Source: Paraburkholderia sp. HP33-1
GTDB taxonomy: Bacteria > Pseudomonadota > Gammaproteobacteria > Burkholderiales > Burkholderiaceae
DNA: 64,000 nucleotides
NCBI RefSeq assembly: GCF_021390595.1
Contig: NZ_JAJEJR010000001.1
Coordinates: forward strand, 2,046,001-2,110,000
Direction of reading: 5' to 3'
This document shows, piece by piece, positions 1 to 9,242 of the stretch (within the stretch, counting starts at the first letter, position 1; each line of letters begins with the position of its first letter). Below the pieces are notes generated by a model. That model saw only the letters and a program-made list of their open reading frames with translations, searched no databases and had not been told where the DNA came from. The position numbers were made by a program, and so were the translations under genes.

Positions 1-518
1 GTGAACGGCACGTCGGGCAGCACGAGCCGCCCAGGAGCATCGAGCGACGCCGCGTGCACGGTACGCCATTCGCGTTGCGCGTCATCCCACGCGTAGTCGG
101 CCCAGTAGATTTCGTCCATGCGTGCGTCGAGCGCGGCGAGCACGCGCGTCGTCGACGGATCGCGCAGGCGGGCGCTCTCCGCGCACACGAGCAGCGTGCC
201 GATCGGCACGACCGGCAGGTTCAGGCCGAACGCGAGGCCTTGGGCAACGCCAGTCGCCGTGCGCAGACCGGTGAAGGAACCCGGTCCGGCGCCGAACGCG
301 ATCGCGTCGCAGTCCGCCAGCGCGAGGCCAGCTTCGTCGAACAGTTCGCGGATCGCCGGCAGCAGGCGTGTACTGGACACCGCGCCGGTCTGTTCGTGAC
401 GGACCCAGGCGCGGGCTTCCGCGGTGGGCTGACCGGCGGCATCGACGGACGCGGACACGAGCGCCGCCGAACAGAATTCGGTCGATGTATCGAGGGCAAG
501 GAGCACTGTTTGAGTCAT
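1..518 (-). CDS. tsaB: TsaB, tRNA threonylcarbamoyladenosine (t6A) biosynthesis subunit (3' end outside window)
   Basis: The gene reads on the minus strand from an ATG at 518 and runs off the left edge, so only about 172 residues are visible. The protein opens MTQTVLLALDTSTEFCSAAL, the ASKHA-fold start of TsaB, and carries GAGPGSFTGLRTATG, the conserved glycine-rich family segment. TsaB is the non-catalytic dimerisation partner of TsaD in the complex that makes t6A37 on ANN-decoding tRNAs in the cytoplasm. The visible part contains no frameshift. The assignment is firm because the N-terminal half is diagnostic; the missing C-terminal part cannot be judged. Confidence 0.93.
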   Translation of the reverse strand, partial: MTQTVLLALDTSTEFCSAALVSASVDAAGQPTAEARAWVRHEQTGAVSSTRLLPAIRELFDEAGLALADCDAIAFGAGPGSFTGLRTATGVAQGLAFGLNLPVVPIGTLLVCAESARLRDPSTTRVLAALDARMDEIYWADYAWDDAQREWRTVHAASLDAPGRLVLPDVPF

Positions 519-699
519 GGACCGTATTGTAATCGGCGCGCTGCGCGTGAATGGTGGTTTGCGGGTGGATTGCGCCGATGCGCCGCCCGGCTTCGCGGCC
601 ATCACCACCGTTTGGAATAAGCCCTCGGTCCCACGACGTCAGGCAATTGTTATGATTTTCGGCCGATCTCATCTATCCCGCCACGCGGGCCAAACGACC

Positions 700-969
700 A
701 TGACCGACATCAACTCCCAGTTCGCGCAAGCCCAGGAAGACGTCAAGCAATTGCCCGAGCGCCCGGGCAACCTGACGCTGCTGCGTCTGTATGCGCTCTT
801 CAAGCAGGCGAGCGAAGGCGACGTGCACGGCGACAAGCCGGGCTTCACCGACATCGTCGGCAAATACAAGTACGACGCGTGGGCCGCGCTGAAGGGCACG
901 GCGCAGGACGCTGCGAAGCAGCAATACGTCGAGCTCGTCGAATCGCTGAAGAGTGGCGCCTCGGCCTGA
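700..969 (+). CDS. Acyl-CoA-binding protein (ACBP family)
   Basis: This is an 89-residue protein, the usual length of a single ACBP domain. It has the family signature residues: an N-terminal helix with FAQAQEDVKQL, the LYALFKQASEGDV segment, GKYKYDAWAALKG around the conserved K-Y-D-A-W core, and a closing YVELVESL helix. The start chosen is the ATG at 700; the upstream in-frame extension to 517 overlaps the tsaB start region and shows no domain. Members bind medium and long-chain acyl-CoA esters and buffer or ferry them in the cytosol. The gene is divergent from tsaB and stands alone before the helicase leader. Confidence 0.93.
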   Translation: MTDINSQFAQAQEDVKQLPERPGNLTLLRLYALFKQASEGDVHGDKPGFTDIVGKYKYDAWAALKGTAQDAAKQQYVELVESLKSGASA

Positions 970-1469
970 GGTTCCGGCGCGCGAATCATCTGCGGAAATG
1001 GCCGTCCGGCAAGACTGTGACGGTCTCCCTGCGGCTGCGGAGTCGAAGTTCCGGGCCGCCGCCTTGACCTCCCTACTTCATTCCGGTACTTTTTTCATCG
1101 GAATTGTCCGAATAGTGGCGCAGTGCAACAAACCCCGCTATAATGCCGCCTGCGCTTCACTGCTTTGCCCGTTTTTCCGGCGGTCCTCGCGGCGCGGCGT
1201 CCCATAGCGTTTGCTCCAATCCAGTTTAGAACCTGTCCCCTTCTGCCTAGCCCCCTACGGGCTCAAGTCCCAGGCTGGCGACTCGCCATGTTGGCACGTC
1301 GCATCCGATACAGCTTCTAACGAAAAACTCGCCTTCATTGTCGCGAGTTGCCCCCGTTTTTCGATTTGCTCGCTGCTTTTTTGCTCGCTGAATCCAACGA
1401 CTTGGGTATGCCGATTGGCGTTGACGTTTTCATCCGATGAACCACCCAGGATCGTATTCAAGGATTCAA
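970..1469 (+). other. 500-bp intergenic region with a long leader for the DEAD-box helicase gene
   Basis: No convincing protein is encoded here. A TATAAT hexamer at 1139-1144 would place transcription start near 1151, giving a leader of about 320 nt before the helicase ATG. The leader contains a short hairpin AGCCC/GGGCT near 1249-1263 and a 7-bp stem AACTCGC (1326-1332)/GCGAGTT (1343-1349) followed by T-rich sequence. Long structured leaders are known for cold-induced DEAD-box helicase mRNAs in other bacteria; whether this one is regulatory is inference. Confidence 0.5.
1139..1144 (+). promoter_or_regulatory. Candidate sigma-70 -10 box for the helicase gene
   Basis: The hexamer is a perfect TATAAT in an otherwise GC-rich setting. 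No good -35 hexamer sits 16-18 bp upstream (the sequence there is TGGCGC), so the promoter may need an activator or may be a chance match. Confidence 0.4.
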
Positions 1470-3059
1470 ATGACTTTGAGCAACACCCCCAGCAGCCCGT
1501 TGAACGCCATCGCCGACGAAGCACTCGGTCTTCCGCCCGCCGCTCCCGAAGCCGCCGCGCAGGCTGATGGCAAGCCGACCTTCGCGTCGCTCGGCCTGTC
1601 CGCGGATGTCGTCTCCGCGCTGACCGCCGCCGGCTACGAGCACCCGACGCCGGTGCAGCAACGTGCGGTGCCGGCCGGTATCGCCGGCCGCGACCTGCTG
1701 GTTTCGAGCCCGACCGGCTCGGGCAAGACCGCAGCGTTCATGCTGCCCGCCATCGAGCGTTTCTCCCAGCTGCAAAAGGCACAGGCGAGCCAGCCGCGCG
1801 AACCGCGCCCGGCCGACGGTGGCCGCGGCCGCCGTCCGCAGCCGGTCGCGCGTCCGACCATGCTGGTGCTGACCCCGACCCGTGAACTCGCGATGCAGGT
1901 CACGACCGCCGCCGCGACGTACGGCAAGCACCTGAAGCGCCTGCGCACCGTCAGCATTCTCGGCGGCGTCGCTTATGGCCAGCAGCTGATGCTGCTCGCG
2001 AAGAATCCGGAAATCCTCGTCGCGACGCCGGGCCGTCTGATCGACCACCTCGAGCGCGGCCGCATCGATCTGTCGCAACTGCAGATCCTCGTGCTCGACG
2101 AAGCCGACCGCATGCTCGACATGGGCTTCATCGACGACATCGACACGATCGTCGCCGAAACGCCGGCTACGCGTCAGACCATGCTGTTCTCGGCCACGCT
2201 CGACGGCAAGATCGGCTCGCTGACCGGCCGTCTGCTGAAGGACCCGGAGCGCATCGAGATCGTCCAGCGCATGGAGCAGCGCACCAACATCGCGCAAACC
2301 GTCCACTACGTCGACGACCGCGATCACAAGGACCGTCTGCTCGACCATCTGCTGCGTGACGAAGGCCTCGACCAGGCCATCGTCTTCACGGCAACGAAGA
2401 TGGACGCCGACCAGCTGGCCGGCCGTCTGGCCGACGCCGGTTTCGAATCGGCCGCGCTGCACGGCGACCTGCCGCAAGGCGCGCGTAACCGCACGATCCG
2501 CGCGCTGCGCGAGCGTCGCGTACGCGTGCTGGTCGCGACCGACGTCGCCGCTCGCGGCATCGACATCCCCGGCATCACGCACGTGTTCAACTACGACCTG
2601 CCGAAGTTCGCCGAAGACTACGTGCACCGTATCGGCCGTACAGGCCGCGCGGGCCGCTCGGGTGTCGCGGTGAGCCTCGTGCATCACGCCGAACAGGGCG
2701 CGCTCAAGCGCATCGAGCGCTTCGTGCGCACGCCGCTGCCGGTCAACGTCGTCGAAGGTTTCGAGCCGCGCAAGGCGCCGCCTTCGGGCAATGGCCGTCC
2801 TGGCTTCGGCGGCCGCGGCCGTCCGGGCGGTAACGGTGGTCGCCGCTTCGGCAGCGGCTCGGGCAAGCCGGGCGGCTTCGGCGGCTCGCGTAATGGCAAC
2901 AGCAACGGTAACGGCAATGGCAACGGCGGCGGCTGGGGCAACAAGTCGGCCGGCGGTTCGCGTGACGGCTATGGTTCGCGCGAAGGCTTCGGCGGCTCGC
3001 GTGACGGCTACAGCGCGCGCCGCAACGACGGTCCGCGCACGGCGCGTCGCGGCAGCTGA
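1470..3059 (+). CDS. rhlE: DEAD-box ATP-dependent RNA helicase, RhlE type
   Basis: The protein has 529 residues from the ATG at 1470, which follows AAGGAT at -10 to -5; an in-frame ATG at 1437 lacks such a site. All core helicase motifs are present in order: Q motif (FASLGLS...PTPVQQ), motif I SPTGSGKT, PTRELA, TPGRL, DEAD in VLDEADRMLDMGF, SAT, and the C-lobe motifs HGDLPQ, VATDVAARGID and HRIGRTGRAG. The last 100 or so residues are a Gly/Asn/Arg-rich low-complexity tail, as in RhlE-like helicases that bind RNA non-specifically through a basic tail. It likely remodels structured RNA or ribosome assembly intermediates, particularly at low temperature. The exact subfamily name is by similarity of layout only. 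A strong terminator follows. Confidence 0.93.
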   Translation: MTLSNTPSSPLNAIADEALGLPPAAPEAAAQADGKPTFASLGLSADVVSALTAAGYEHPTPVQQRAVPAGIAGRDLLVSSPTGSGKTAAFMLPAIERFSQLQKAQASQPREPRPADGGRGRRPQPVARPTMLVLTPTRELAMQVTTAAATYGKHLKRLRTVSILGGVAYGQQLMLLAKNPEILVATPGRLIDHLERGRIDLSQLQILVLDEADRMLDMGFIDDIDTIVAETPATRQTMLFSATLDGKIGSLTGRLLKDPERIEIVQRMEQRTNIAQTVHYVDDRDHKDRLLDHLLRDEGLDQAIVFTATKMDADQLAGRLADAGFESAALHGDLPQGARNRTIRALRERRVRVLVATDVAARGIDIPGITHVFNYDLPKFAEDYVHRIGRTGRAGRSGVAVSLVHHAEQGALKRIERFVRTPLPVNVVEGFEPRKAPPSGNGRPGFGGRGRPGGNGGRRFGSGSGKPGGFGGSRNGNSNGNGNGNGGGWGNKSAGGSRDGYGSREGFGGSRDGYSARRNDGPRTARRGS

Positions 3060-3119
3060 TCGCGCGCGTAGCAGCCTGACAGCCTCGGACGGCTTCACGC
3101 CGTCCCGCAGTCGACATGA

Positions 3120-3153
3120 AAAAAACCGGTGCTCAGGCGCCGGTTTTTTTTTG
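3120..3153 (+). terminator. Intrinsic terminator of the DEAD-box helicase gene
   Basis: Stem ACCGGTGC/GCGCCGGT with loop TCAG (3125-3144), followed by nine T residues. It lies about 65 bp after the helicase stop. Confidence 0.9.
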
Positions 3154-3464
3154 CCCCTTGCCTGCCCACCCCAAATTTCACGATGTAAAAAAATTTTTTG
3201 CGTCGTAAAAAATCATGCTGCAAGGCACAAGAAGAGGCGTTGCAACAGGGAAAATATCGTTTCTTATTGCGAAACGTCATATTCAACCTATTGATTTAAT
3301 AGAAAAATAAATATCTGAAAAACGCTTTGCGGCGCCTATTGCGGCTCCATCGATTTGCCTAGACTCTTATATAAGACTTCACGAAACAGAGCGCCCTGCC
3401 GGGCCCGATGCTTCGAGAAGACAGAGTCACCCATCCTCCATAACAGGCATCGAAGGAGCACATC
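3154..3464 (+). promoter_or_regulatory. AT-rich upstream region of aceA
   Basis: About 310 bp without a gene and clearly richer in A/T than its surroundings, with A- and T-tracts at about 3185-3215 and 3295-3315. It contains an imperfect palindrome TTTCTTATTGCGAAA near 3259-3273 and a candidate -10 TATAAG at 3370-3375 about 90 bp before the aceA ATG, without a good -35. This composition suits a bent or nucleoid-protein-bound promoter. Which regulator acts cannot be told from the sequence. Confidence 0.45.
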
Positions 3465-4775
<1,311 letters not shown>

Positions 4776-5002
4776 GATCAGCCGATCGGGTTGAGCAGTC
4801 CCGTAGCCTGAGCGCAGGAACGATTGGCAAACGTCGAGCGGCACCGCCAGAGTGCCGCCGACACAGGGAGGGCCGTGCCGTCCCGGATTGGCAGGAGCGT
4901 CGCCGCGAATGCCGACGGCCCGGACAGTCTGAGAGAAGCCAGCACGCGGCCCGCGTGCGGCGAACCTGAACGCGCCGGTCTCGCCGCCGACGCGTTTTTT
5001 TT
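4776..5002 (+). ncRNA. Candidate structured RNA or structured 3' UTR downstream of aceA
   Basis: This 227-bp segment between the aceA stop and the 3' end of the stress-protein gene has no coding sign but several strong inverted repeats. One is GCGGCAC/GTGCCGC at 4838-4858, a perfect 7-bp stem with a 7-nt loop. Another is GCACGCG/CGCGTGC at 4942-4958, a perfect 7-bp stem with a 3-nt loop. A possible GGGA/TCCC stem spans 4866-4884. It ends in a terminator-like hairpin with eight T residues. It could be an aceA 3' UTR that yields a small RNA, or simply a stabilising 3' end. I recognise no Rfam family. Confidence 0.35.
4970..5002 (+). terminator. Intrinsic terminator of aceA or its downstream RNA
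   Basis: Stem ACGCGcCGG (4970-4978) pairs with CCGaCGCGT (4987-4995) with one internal mismatch, followed by an eight-T run at 4995-5002. Confidence 0.65.
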
Positions 5003-5043
5003 CGAAAGCGCGCGCGCCGGCACGCAACCGGCAGCGCGCCGTT

Positions 5044-5478
5044 TCAGCGATAAACGATCACGGGAATCTTCGTATGGGTGAGCACACGCTGCGTTTCACT
5101 GCCGATCAGCAGGCTGCCGAGCCCGCGCCGCCCATGCGATGCCATGAAGATCACGTCGCAGCCGCCCTGCTCGGCCGCTTCGATGATGCCGAGATACGGC
5201 GCCGGATGGACGCTCGTGCGGCTCTCGACACTGACGCCCACGCGGTGCGCGGCATGCTCGACTTCGCGCAGATGCACGCGCGCTTCGCGCTCGCTGCGTT
5301 GCAGGAACTCGCCGGGCGGTTCGACCGCGACGTCGGAGAACGGCGAGTACGGATATTGCGGCAGACACGCGTACGCGGTGACACGCGCGCCGACGGCCTG
5401 CGCGAGGTCGATCGCGCCCGCTATCGCCTTGCGTGACAGGTCTGAACCATCGGTCGGAACCAGAATGTGCCTGAACAT
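5044..5478 (-). CDS. Universal stress protein, UspA family
   Basis: A protein of about 144 residues with a single Usp domain: the N-terminal FRHILVPTDGSDLS strand-loop with the conserved Asp, and the C-terminal ATP-binding signature SHGRRGLGSLLIGS followed by a TKIPVIVYR strand. Two adjacent in-frame ATG codons exist; the second (5478) has the better distance to GGAGG, the first ends at 5481. Such proteins bind ATP or AMP and are induced by starvation and other stress; no specific partner can be inferred. The gene converges on aceA and is followed downstream on its own strand by the GC-rich hairpin region. Confidence 0.9.
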   Translation of the reverse strand: MFRHILVPTDGSDLSRKAIAGAIDLAQAVGARVTAYACLPQYPYSPFSDVAVEPPGEFLQRSEREARVHLREVEHAAHRVGVSVESRTSVHPAPYLGIIEAAEQGGCDVIFMASHGRRGLGSLLIGSETQRVLTHTKIPVIVYR

Positions 5479-5614
5479 CATGCCCTCCGTCGCCGGCTGC
5501 GCGCAGCGCGGCGTCAGCGTCCAACCAAGCCCCGGGTGCAGGCCGCTCGAAACGATTGTAGTGCGTGTGAATGTAGGTAAGGATCGGCTTCGTGTCGGTC
5601 TGGAGATTGGCGCA

Positions 5615-6517
5615 TCAGTCCCAGTAACCGGGTTCTCCGTACGTATGCTTGAGAAAGTCCAGAAACAGCCGCACCCGCAACGGCAAATGACGGCGTTGCG
5701 GGAACACCGCGTGAATGCCGATCGGCGGCGCGGCAAATTCGTCGAGCACGCTGACGAGGCGGCCTGCGGCGATCTCCGTGCCGACCTCCCACCACGAGCG
5801 CCACGCGAGTCCGTGCCCGGCAAGACACCATTCGTGCAGCACCGCGCCGTCCGAGCACTCCATCGTGCCGGACACCTTGATCGACACGACCTTGCCGTCC
5901 TGCTGGAACATCCAGCCGCGCTGCTGGTTCGCGCTCGCGCCGAGCGCGAGGCAGTTGTGGCGCGCGAGATCGGCGAGGCTGTGCGGCGCGCCGCGCCGGC
6001 TCAGATATGCGGGCGACGCGACGCATACGCGCCGGTTCTCGGCGAGCTTCAGCGACACCAGCGACGAATCGGGCAACTCGCCGAGCCGCACCGCGCAATC
6101 GAAACCTTCGTTGACGAGGTCGACGAGGCGATCGGACAGATCGAGCGTGATCGATACGTCCGGATGCGCGATCGTGAAGGCTGGCACCAGCGGCGCCACG
6201 TGCCGGCGCCCGAAGCCGGCCGGCGCCGACAGCCGCAGATGACCGCTCGCCTTCACGCCGCCCGCCGACACGCTCGCCTCGGCGTTCTGCATGTCGTGAA
6301 GGATGCGCTGGCAGTCTTCGAGAAACGCCGAGCCTTCGAAGGTCAGCGTGATCTTGCGCGTCGTGCGCACGAGCAGCTTGACGCCGAGGCGCTCTTCGAG
6401 CGCGTCGATGCGTCGGCCGATGATCGCGGGCGCGACACCCTCGGCAAGCGCCGCAGCGGACAGGCTTCCTTTGGCCGCGACGGTAGCGAAGGTCTCGATC
6501 TGCTTGAAACGGTCCAT
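5615..6517 (-). CDS. LysR-family transcriptional regulator
   Basis: The start is set at MDRFKQIETFATVAAKGSLS (ATG at 6517), giving 300 residues, the family norm; the upstream extension to 6592 has no helix-turn-helix content. Residues 1-60 form the winged helix-turn-helix with the LysR pattern AAKGSLSAAALAEGVAPAIIGRRIDALEERLGVKLLVRTTRK. The rest is the effector-binding domain of the CrgA-like/LTTR type. It is divergent from the haloacid-dehalogenase-type gene and aceB across a 145-bp AT-rich spacer, the usual arrangement for a LysR regulator and its target. Regulation of that pair is therefore likely, but the inducer is unknown. Confidence 0.92.
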   Translation of the reverse strand: MDRFKQIETFATVAAKGSLSAAALAEGVAPAIIGRRIDALEERLGVKLLVRTTRKITLTFEGSAFLEDCQRILHDMQNAEASVSAGGVKASGHLRLSAPAGFGRRHVAPLVPAFTIAHPDVSITLDLSDRLVDLVNEGFDCAVRLGELPDSSLVSLKLAENRRVCVASPAYLSRRGAPHSLADLARHNCLALGASANQQRGWMFQQDGKVVSIKVSGTMECSDGAVLHEWCLAGHGLAWRSWWEVGTEIAAGRLVSVLDEFAAPPIGIHAVFPQRRHLPLRVRLFLDFLKHTYGEPGYWD

Positions 6518-6662
6518 GAACGATATGCGCCACGGCGACGCGCAAAAGTGAGTGGTGCGAGTCAGATTAGGTATATGAAAGTAAAAGATCAAGTGATTTT
6601 TAGCCTATTTTTTAACACCTAGAGTCACCAATACAATCGATCCCGACCTCTGACAGGAGCGC

Positions 6663-7445
6663 ATGGCAATGTCGGCCACAACGACACCTTCCCCGCGAGC
6701 AGTCATTTTCGACGCCTACGGCACGTTGTTCGACGTGCATTCGGTGATCGCCGCCGCGGAGCAACTGTTCCCCGGCCACGGCGACGCGCTGTCGCAGCTG
6801 TGGCGTCAGAAGCAGATCGAATACACGCAACTGCGCACGCTTGCTGCGCGTACCGACCTGCCAGGCGAACACTACCGCCCGTTCTGGGACATCACCCTCG
6901 ACGCACTGCGCTTCGCCGCGAAAAGACTGCAGCTCACGCTCGGCCGCGCGGCCGAAAAGCGGCTGATGGACGAATACGCGTGCCTGTCCGCGTTTCCCGA
7001 TGCGGTGCCCGTGCTACGCGCGTTGCGCGAGTCGACCGCCGCGCCTCGCGTGGGGCTTGCGATTCTGTCGAACGGCAATCCGCAGATGCTCGACATCGCG
7101 GTCAAGAGCGCCGGCATGAACGCCCTCTTCGATCACGTGCTGTCGGTTGACGCGGTGCGCGCGTACAAACCCTCGCCCGCCGCGTATGCCCTCGGCCCCG
7201 ACGCGTTCGGCGTGTCCGCGCGCGAGATCGTGTTCGTCTCGTCGAACGGCTGGGATGTGGCGGGGGCGACATGGTTCGGCTTCACGACGTTCTGGCTGAA
7301 CCGGCAGAACCTGCCCGTTGAGGAACTCGGCGTGAGCCCCCGTGGCACTGGCGGCGGCATGAACGATCTTCCGGGCTTTCTGGAGACGCTCGCGGCGGCG
7401 CCGCGAGCGACCGGCAGTCGCAAACGCGCCAGCCCGCGCGAATGA
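6663..7445 (+). CDS. Haloacid dehalogenase, type II (HAD superfamily)
   Basis: 260 residues with the HAD fold. Motif I is IFDAYGTLFDVHSV, with the nucleophilic Asp followed by Y-G-T-L as in L-2-haloacid dehalogenases. Motif II is AILSNGNPQML, the motif III Lys lies in RAYKPSP, and motif IV is FVSSNGWDVAGATWFGFTTFWLNRQ. The SSNGWD...WLNR stretch is characteristic of type II haloacid dehalogenases, which hydrolyse (S)-2-haloacids to 2-hydroxyacids. The gene lies 80 bp upstream of malate synthase on the same strand and divergent from LysR. With monochloroacetate as substrate the product glycolate would feed glyoxylate to AceB; that link is inference. The start could also be the ATG at 6669, which is better spaced from AGGAG. 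Confidence 0.9.
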   Translation: MAMSATTTPSPRAVIFDAYGTLFDVHSVIAAAEQLFPGHGDALSQLWRQKQIEYTQLRTLAARTDLPGEHYRPFWDITLDALRFAAKRLQLTLGRAAEKRLMDEYACLSAFPDAVPVLRALRESTAAPRVGLAILSNGNPQMLDIAVKSAGMNALFDHVLSVDAVRAYKPSPAAYALGPDAFGVSAREIVFVSSNGWDVAGATWFGFTTFWLNRQNLPVEELGVSPRGTGGGMNDLPGFLETLAAAPRATGSRKRASPRE

Positions 7446-7525
7446 CGGCGGCCCACGCCTGCGGCAACCCACTCCCCCCTTTTCAACCTTCTCATTTCTG
7501 CAATCTGACCGACCAAGGAGAAAAC

Positions 7526-9118
7526 ATGGCTCATTCGCTGTCGCTGCCGCAGGGCATGGAAATCACCGGAGACATCAAGCCCGGCTTTGAAGCGATCCTC
7601 ACGCGCGACGCGCTGGAACTCGTCGCCGCGTTGCATCGCACGTTCGAGCCGCGCCGTCAGCAGTTGCTGCAGGCCCGCGTCGAACGCACGAAGCGGCTCG
7701 ACGCGGGCGAGCGGCCCGACTTCCTCGCCGCCACGAAGAGCGTGCGCGAAGGCGACTGGAAAATCGCACCGCTGCCGCAAGACCTGCAATGCCGGCGCGT
7801 CGAGATCACCGGTCCCGTCGAGCGCAAGATGATCATCAACGCGCTCAATTCGGGCGCGGACTCCTACATGACCGACTTCGAGGATTCGAATGCGCCGAGC
7901 TGGGACAACCAGATCACCGGGCATATCAATCTGAGGGACGCGGTGCGCCGCACGATCTCGCTTGAACAGAACGGCAAGTCGTACCGGCTCAACGACAAGA
8001 CCGCCACGCTGATCGTGCGTCCGCGCGGCTGGCATCTCGATGAGAAGCACGTGAAGGTCGACGGCAGGCGCGTGTCGGGTGGCATCTTCGACTTCGCGCT
8101 GTACATGGTGCACAACGCGAGGGAACTGATCGCGCGCGGCTCGGGCCCGTACTTCTATCTGCCGAAGATGGAGAGCCATCTCGAGGCCCGTCTGTGGAAC
8201 GACATCTTCGTCGCCGCGCAGGAAGCGGTCGGCGTGCCGCGCGGCACGATTCGCGCGACTGTGCTGATCGAGACGATCGTCGCCGCGTTCGAAATGGACG
8301 AGATCCTGTACGAGCTGCGCGAACATAGCTCGGGCCTGAACGCGGGTCGCTGGGACTACATCTTCTCGGCAATCAAGAAGTTCAAGAGCGACCGCGACTT
8401 CTGCCTCGCCGACCGCTCGCAGATCACGATGACCTCGCCGTTCATGCGCGCTTACGCGCTGCTGCTGCTGAAGACCTGCCATCGACGCGACGCGCCGGCG
8501 ATCGGCGGCATGAGCGCGCTGATTCCGATCAAGAACGATGCCGCGGCGAACGACAAGGCGATGGCCGGTGTGCGTTCGGACAAGGCGCGCGATGCCGGCG
8601 ACGGCTACGACGGCGGATGGGTTGCGCATCCGGGTCTCGTGCCGGTCGCGATGGAAGAGTTCGTCAAGGTGCTCGGCGACAGGCCGAACCAGATCGGCAA
8701 GCAGCGCGACGACGTGCTCGTCACCGCGACCGACCTGCTCGACTTCCGCCCCGAAACGCCGATCACGGAAGCGGGTCTGCGCAACAACATCAACGTCGGC
8801 ATTCACTACCTCGGTTCGTGGCTTGCGGGCAATGGCTGCGTGCCGATTCACAACCTGATGGAAGATGCCGCCACGGCTGAGATTTCGCGCTCGCAGGTCT
8901 GGCAATGGATCCGCTCGCCGAAGGGCAAACTCGACGACGGCCGCAAGGTGACGGTCGAACTGGTGCGCGAGCTCGCGGTGCAGGAGCTGGACAAGGTCAA
9001 ACAGACGGTTGGCGGCGATACGAAGCCGTACGAGCGTGCCGCTCAGATCTTCGAGCAGATGTCGACCGCGGAGCAGTTCACCGATTTTCTGACGCTGCCG
9101 CTTTACGAAGAGATTTGA
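7526..9118 (+). CDS. aceB: Malate synthase A
   Basis: 530 residues from the ATG at 7526, preceded by AAGGAG; the reading frame is open further upstream but that part overlaps the dehalogenase gene. It condenses glyoxylate with acetyl-CoA to malate, the second glyoxylate-shunt step, in the cytosol. The family core is visible: DFEDSNAPSWDNQITGHINL, the RPRGWHLDEKH segment with a substrate-binding Arg, LPKMESHLEARLWND, IRATVLIETIVAAFEMDEILYEL and the C-terminal NLMEDAATAEISRSQVWQW with the catalytic Asp. The length fits form A rather than the longer form G. Probably cotranscribed with the dehalogenase gene. Confidence 0.97.
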   Translation: MAHSLSLPQGMEITGDIKPGFEAILTRDALELVAALHRTFEPRRQQLLQARVERTKRLDAGERPDFLAATKSVREGDWKIAPLPQDLQCRRVEITGPVERKMIINALNSGADSYMTDFEDSNAPSWDNQITGHINLRDAVRRTISLEQNGKSYRLNDKTATLIVRPRGWHLDEKHVKVDGRRVSGGIFDFALYMVHNARELIARGSGPYFYLPKMESHLEARLWNDIFVAAQEAVGVPRGTIRATVLIETIVAAFEMDEILYELREHSSGLNAGRWDYIFSAIKKFKSDRDFCLADRSQITMTSPFMRAYALLLLKTCHRRDAPAIGGMSALIPIKNDAAANDKAMAGVRSDKARDAGDGYDGGWVAHPGLVPVAMEEFVKVLGDRPNQIGKQRDDVLVTATDLLDFRPETPITEAGLRNNINVGIHYLGSWLAGNGCVPIHNLMEDAATAEISRSQVWQWIRSPKGKLDDGRKVTVELVRELAVQELDKVKQTVGGDTKPYERAAQIFEQMSTAEQFTDFLTLPLYEEI

Positions 9119-9189
9119 TGGTGCTCATGATGGTGGCTCGAGCGCGGTAGGCGCGATCGAGCCATGTGATCGCATCGAGACAAGCTGAA

Positions 9190-9230
9190 CGACGGCGCGC
9201 CGGGGACATGCCTCGCGCGCCGTTTTTTTT
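9190..9230 (+). terminator. Intrinsic terminator of aceB
   Basis: Stem ACGGCGCGC (9192-9200) / GCGCGCCGT (9214-9222), then eight T residues. Confidence 0.9.
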
Positions 9231-9242
9231 GCGTGTGCCCAG

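Noticed and set aside
4790..4945. Resemblance to an FMN or glycine riboswitch between aceA and usp
   Set aside because: Short matches such as GCCGACGGC-CCGGA and CTCTCAG on the reverse strand look suggestive, but the remaining conserved core elements are missing and no regulated gene lies downstream in the right orientation.
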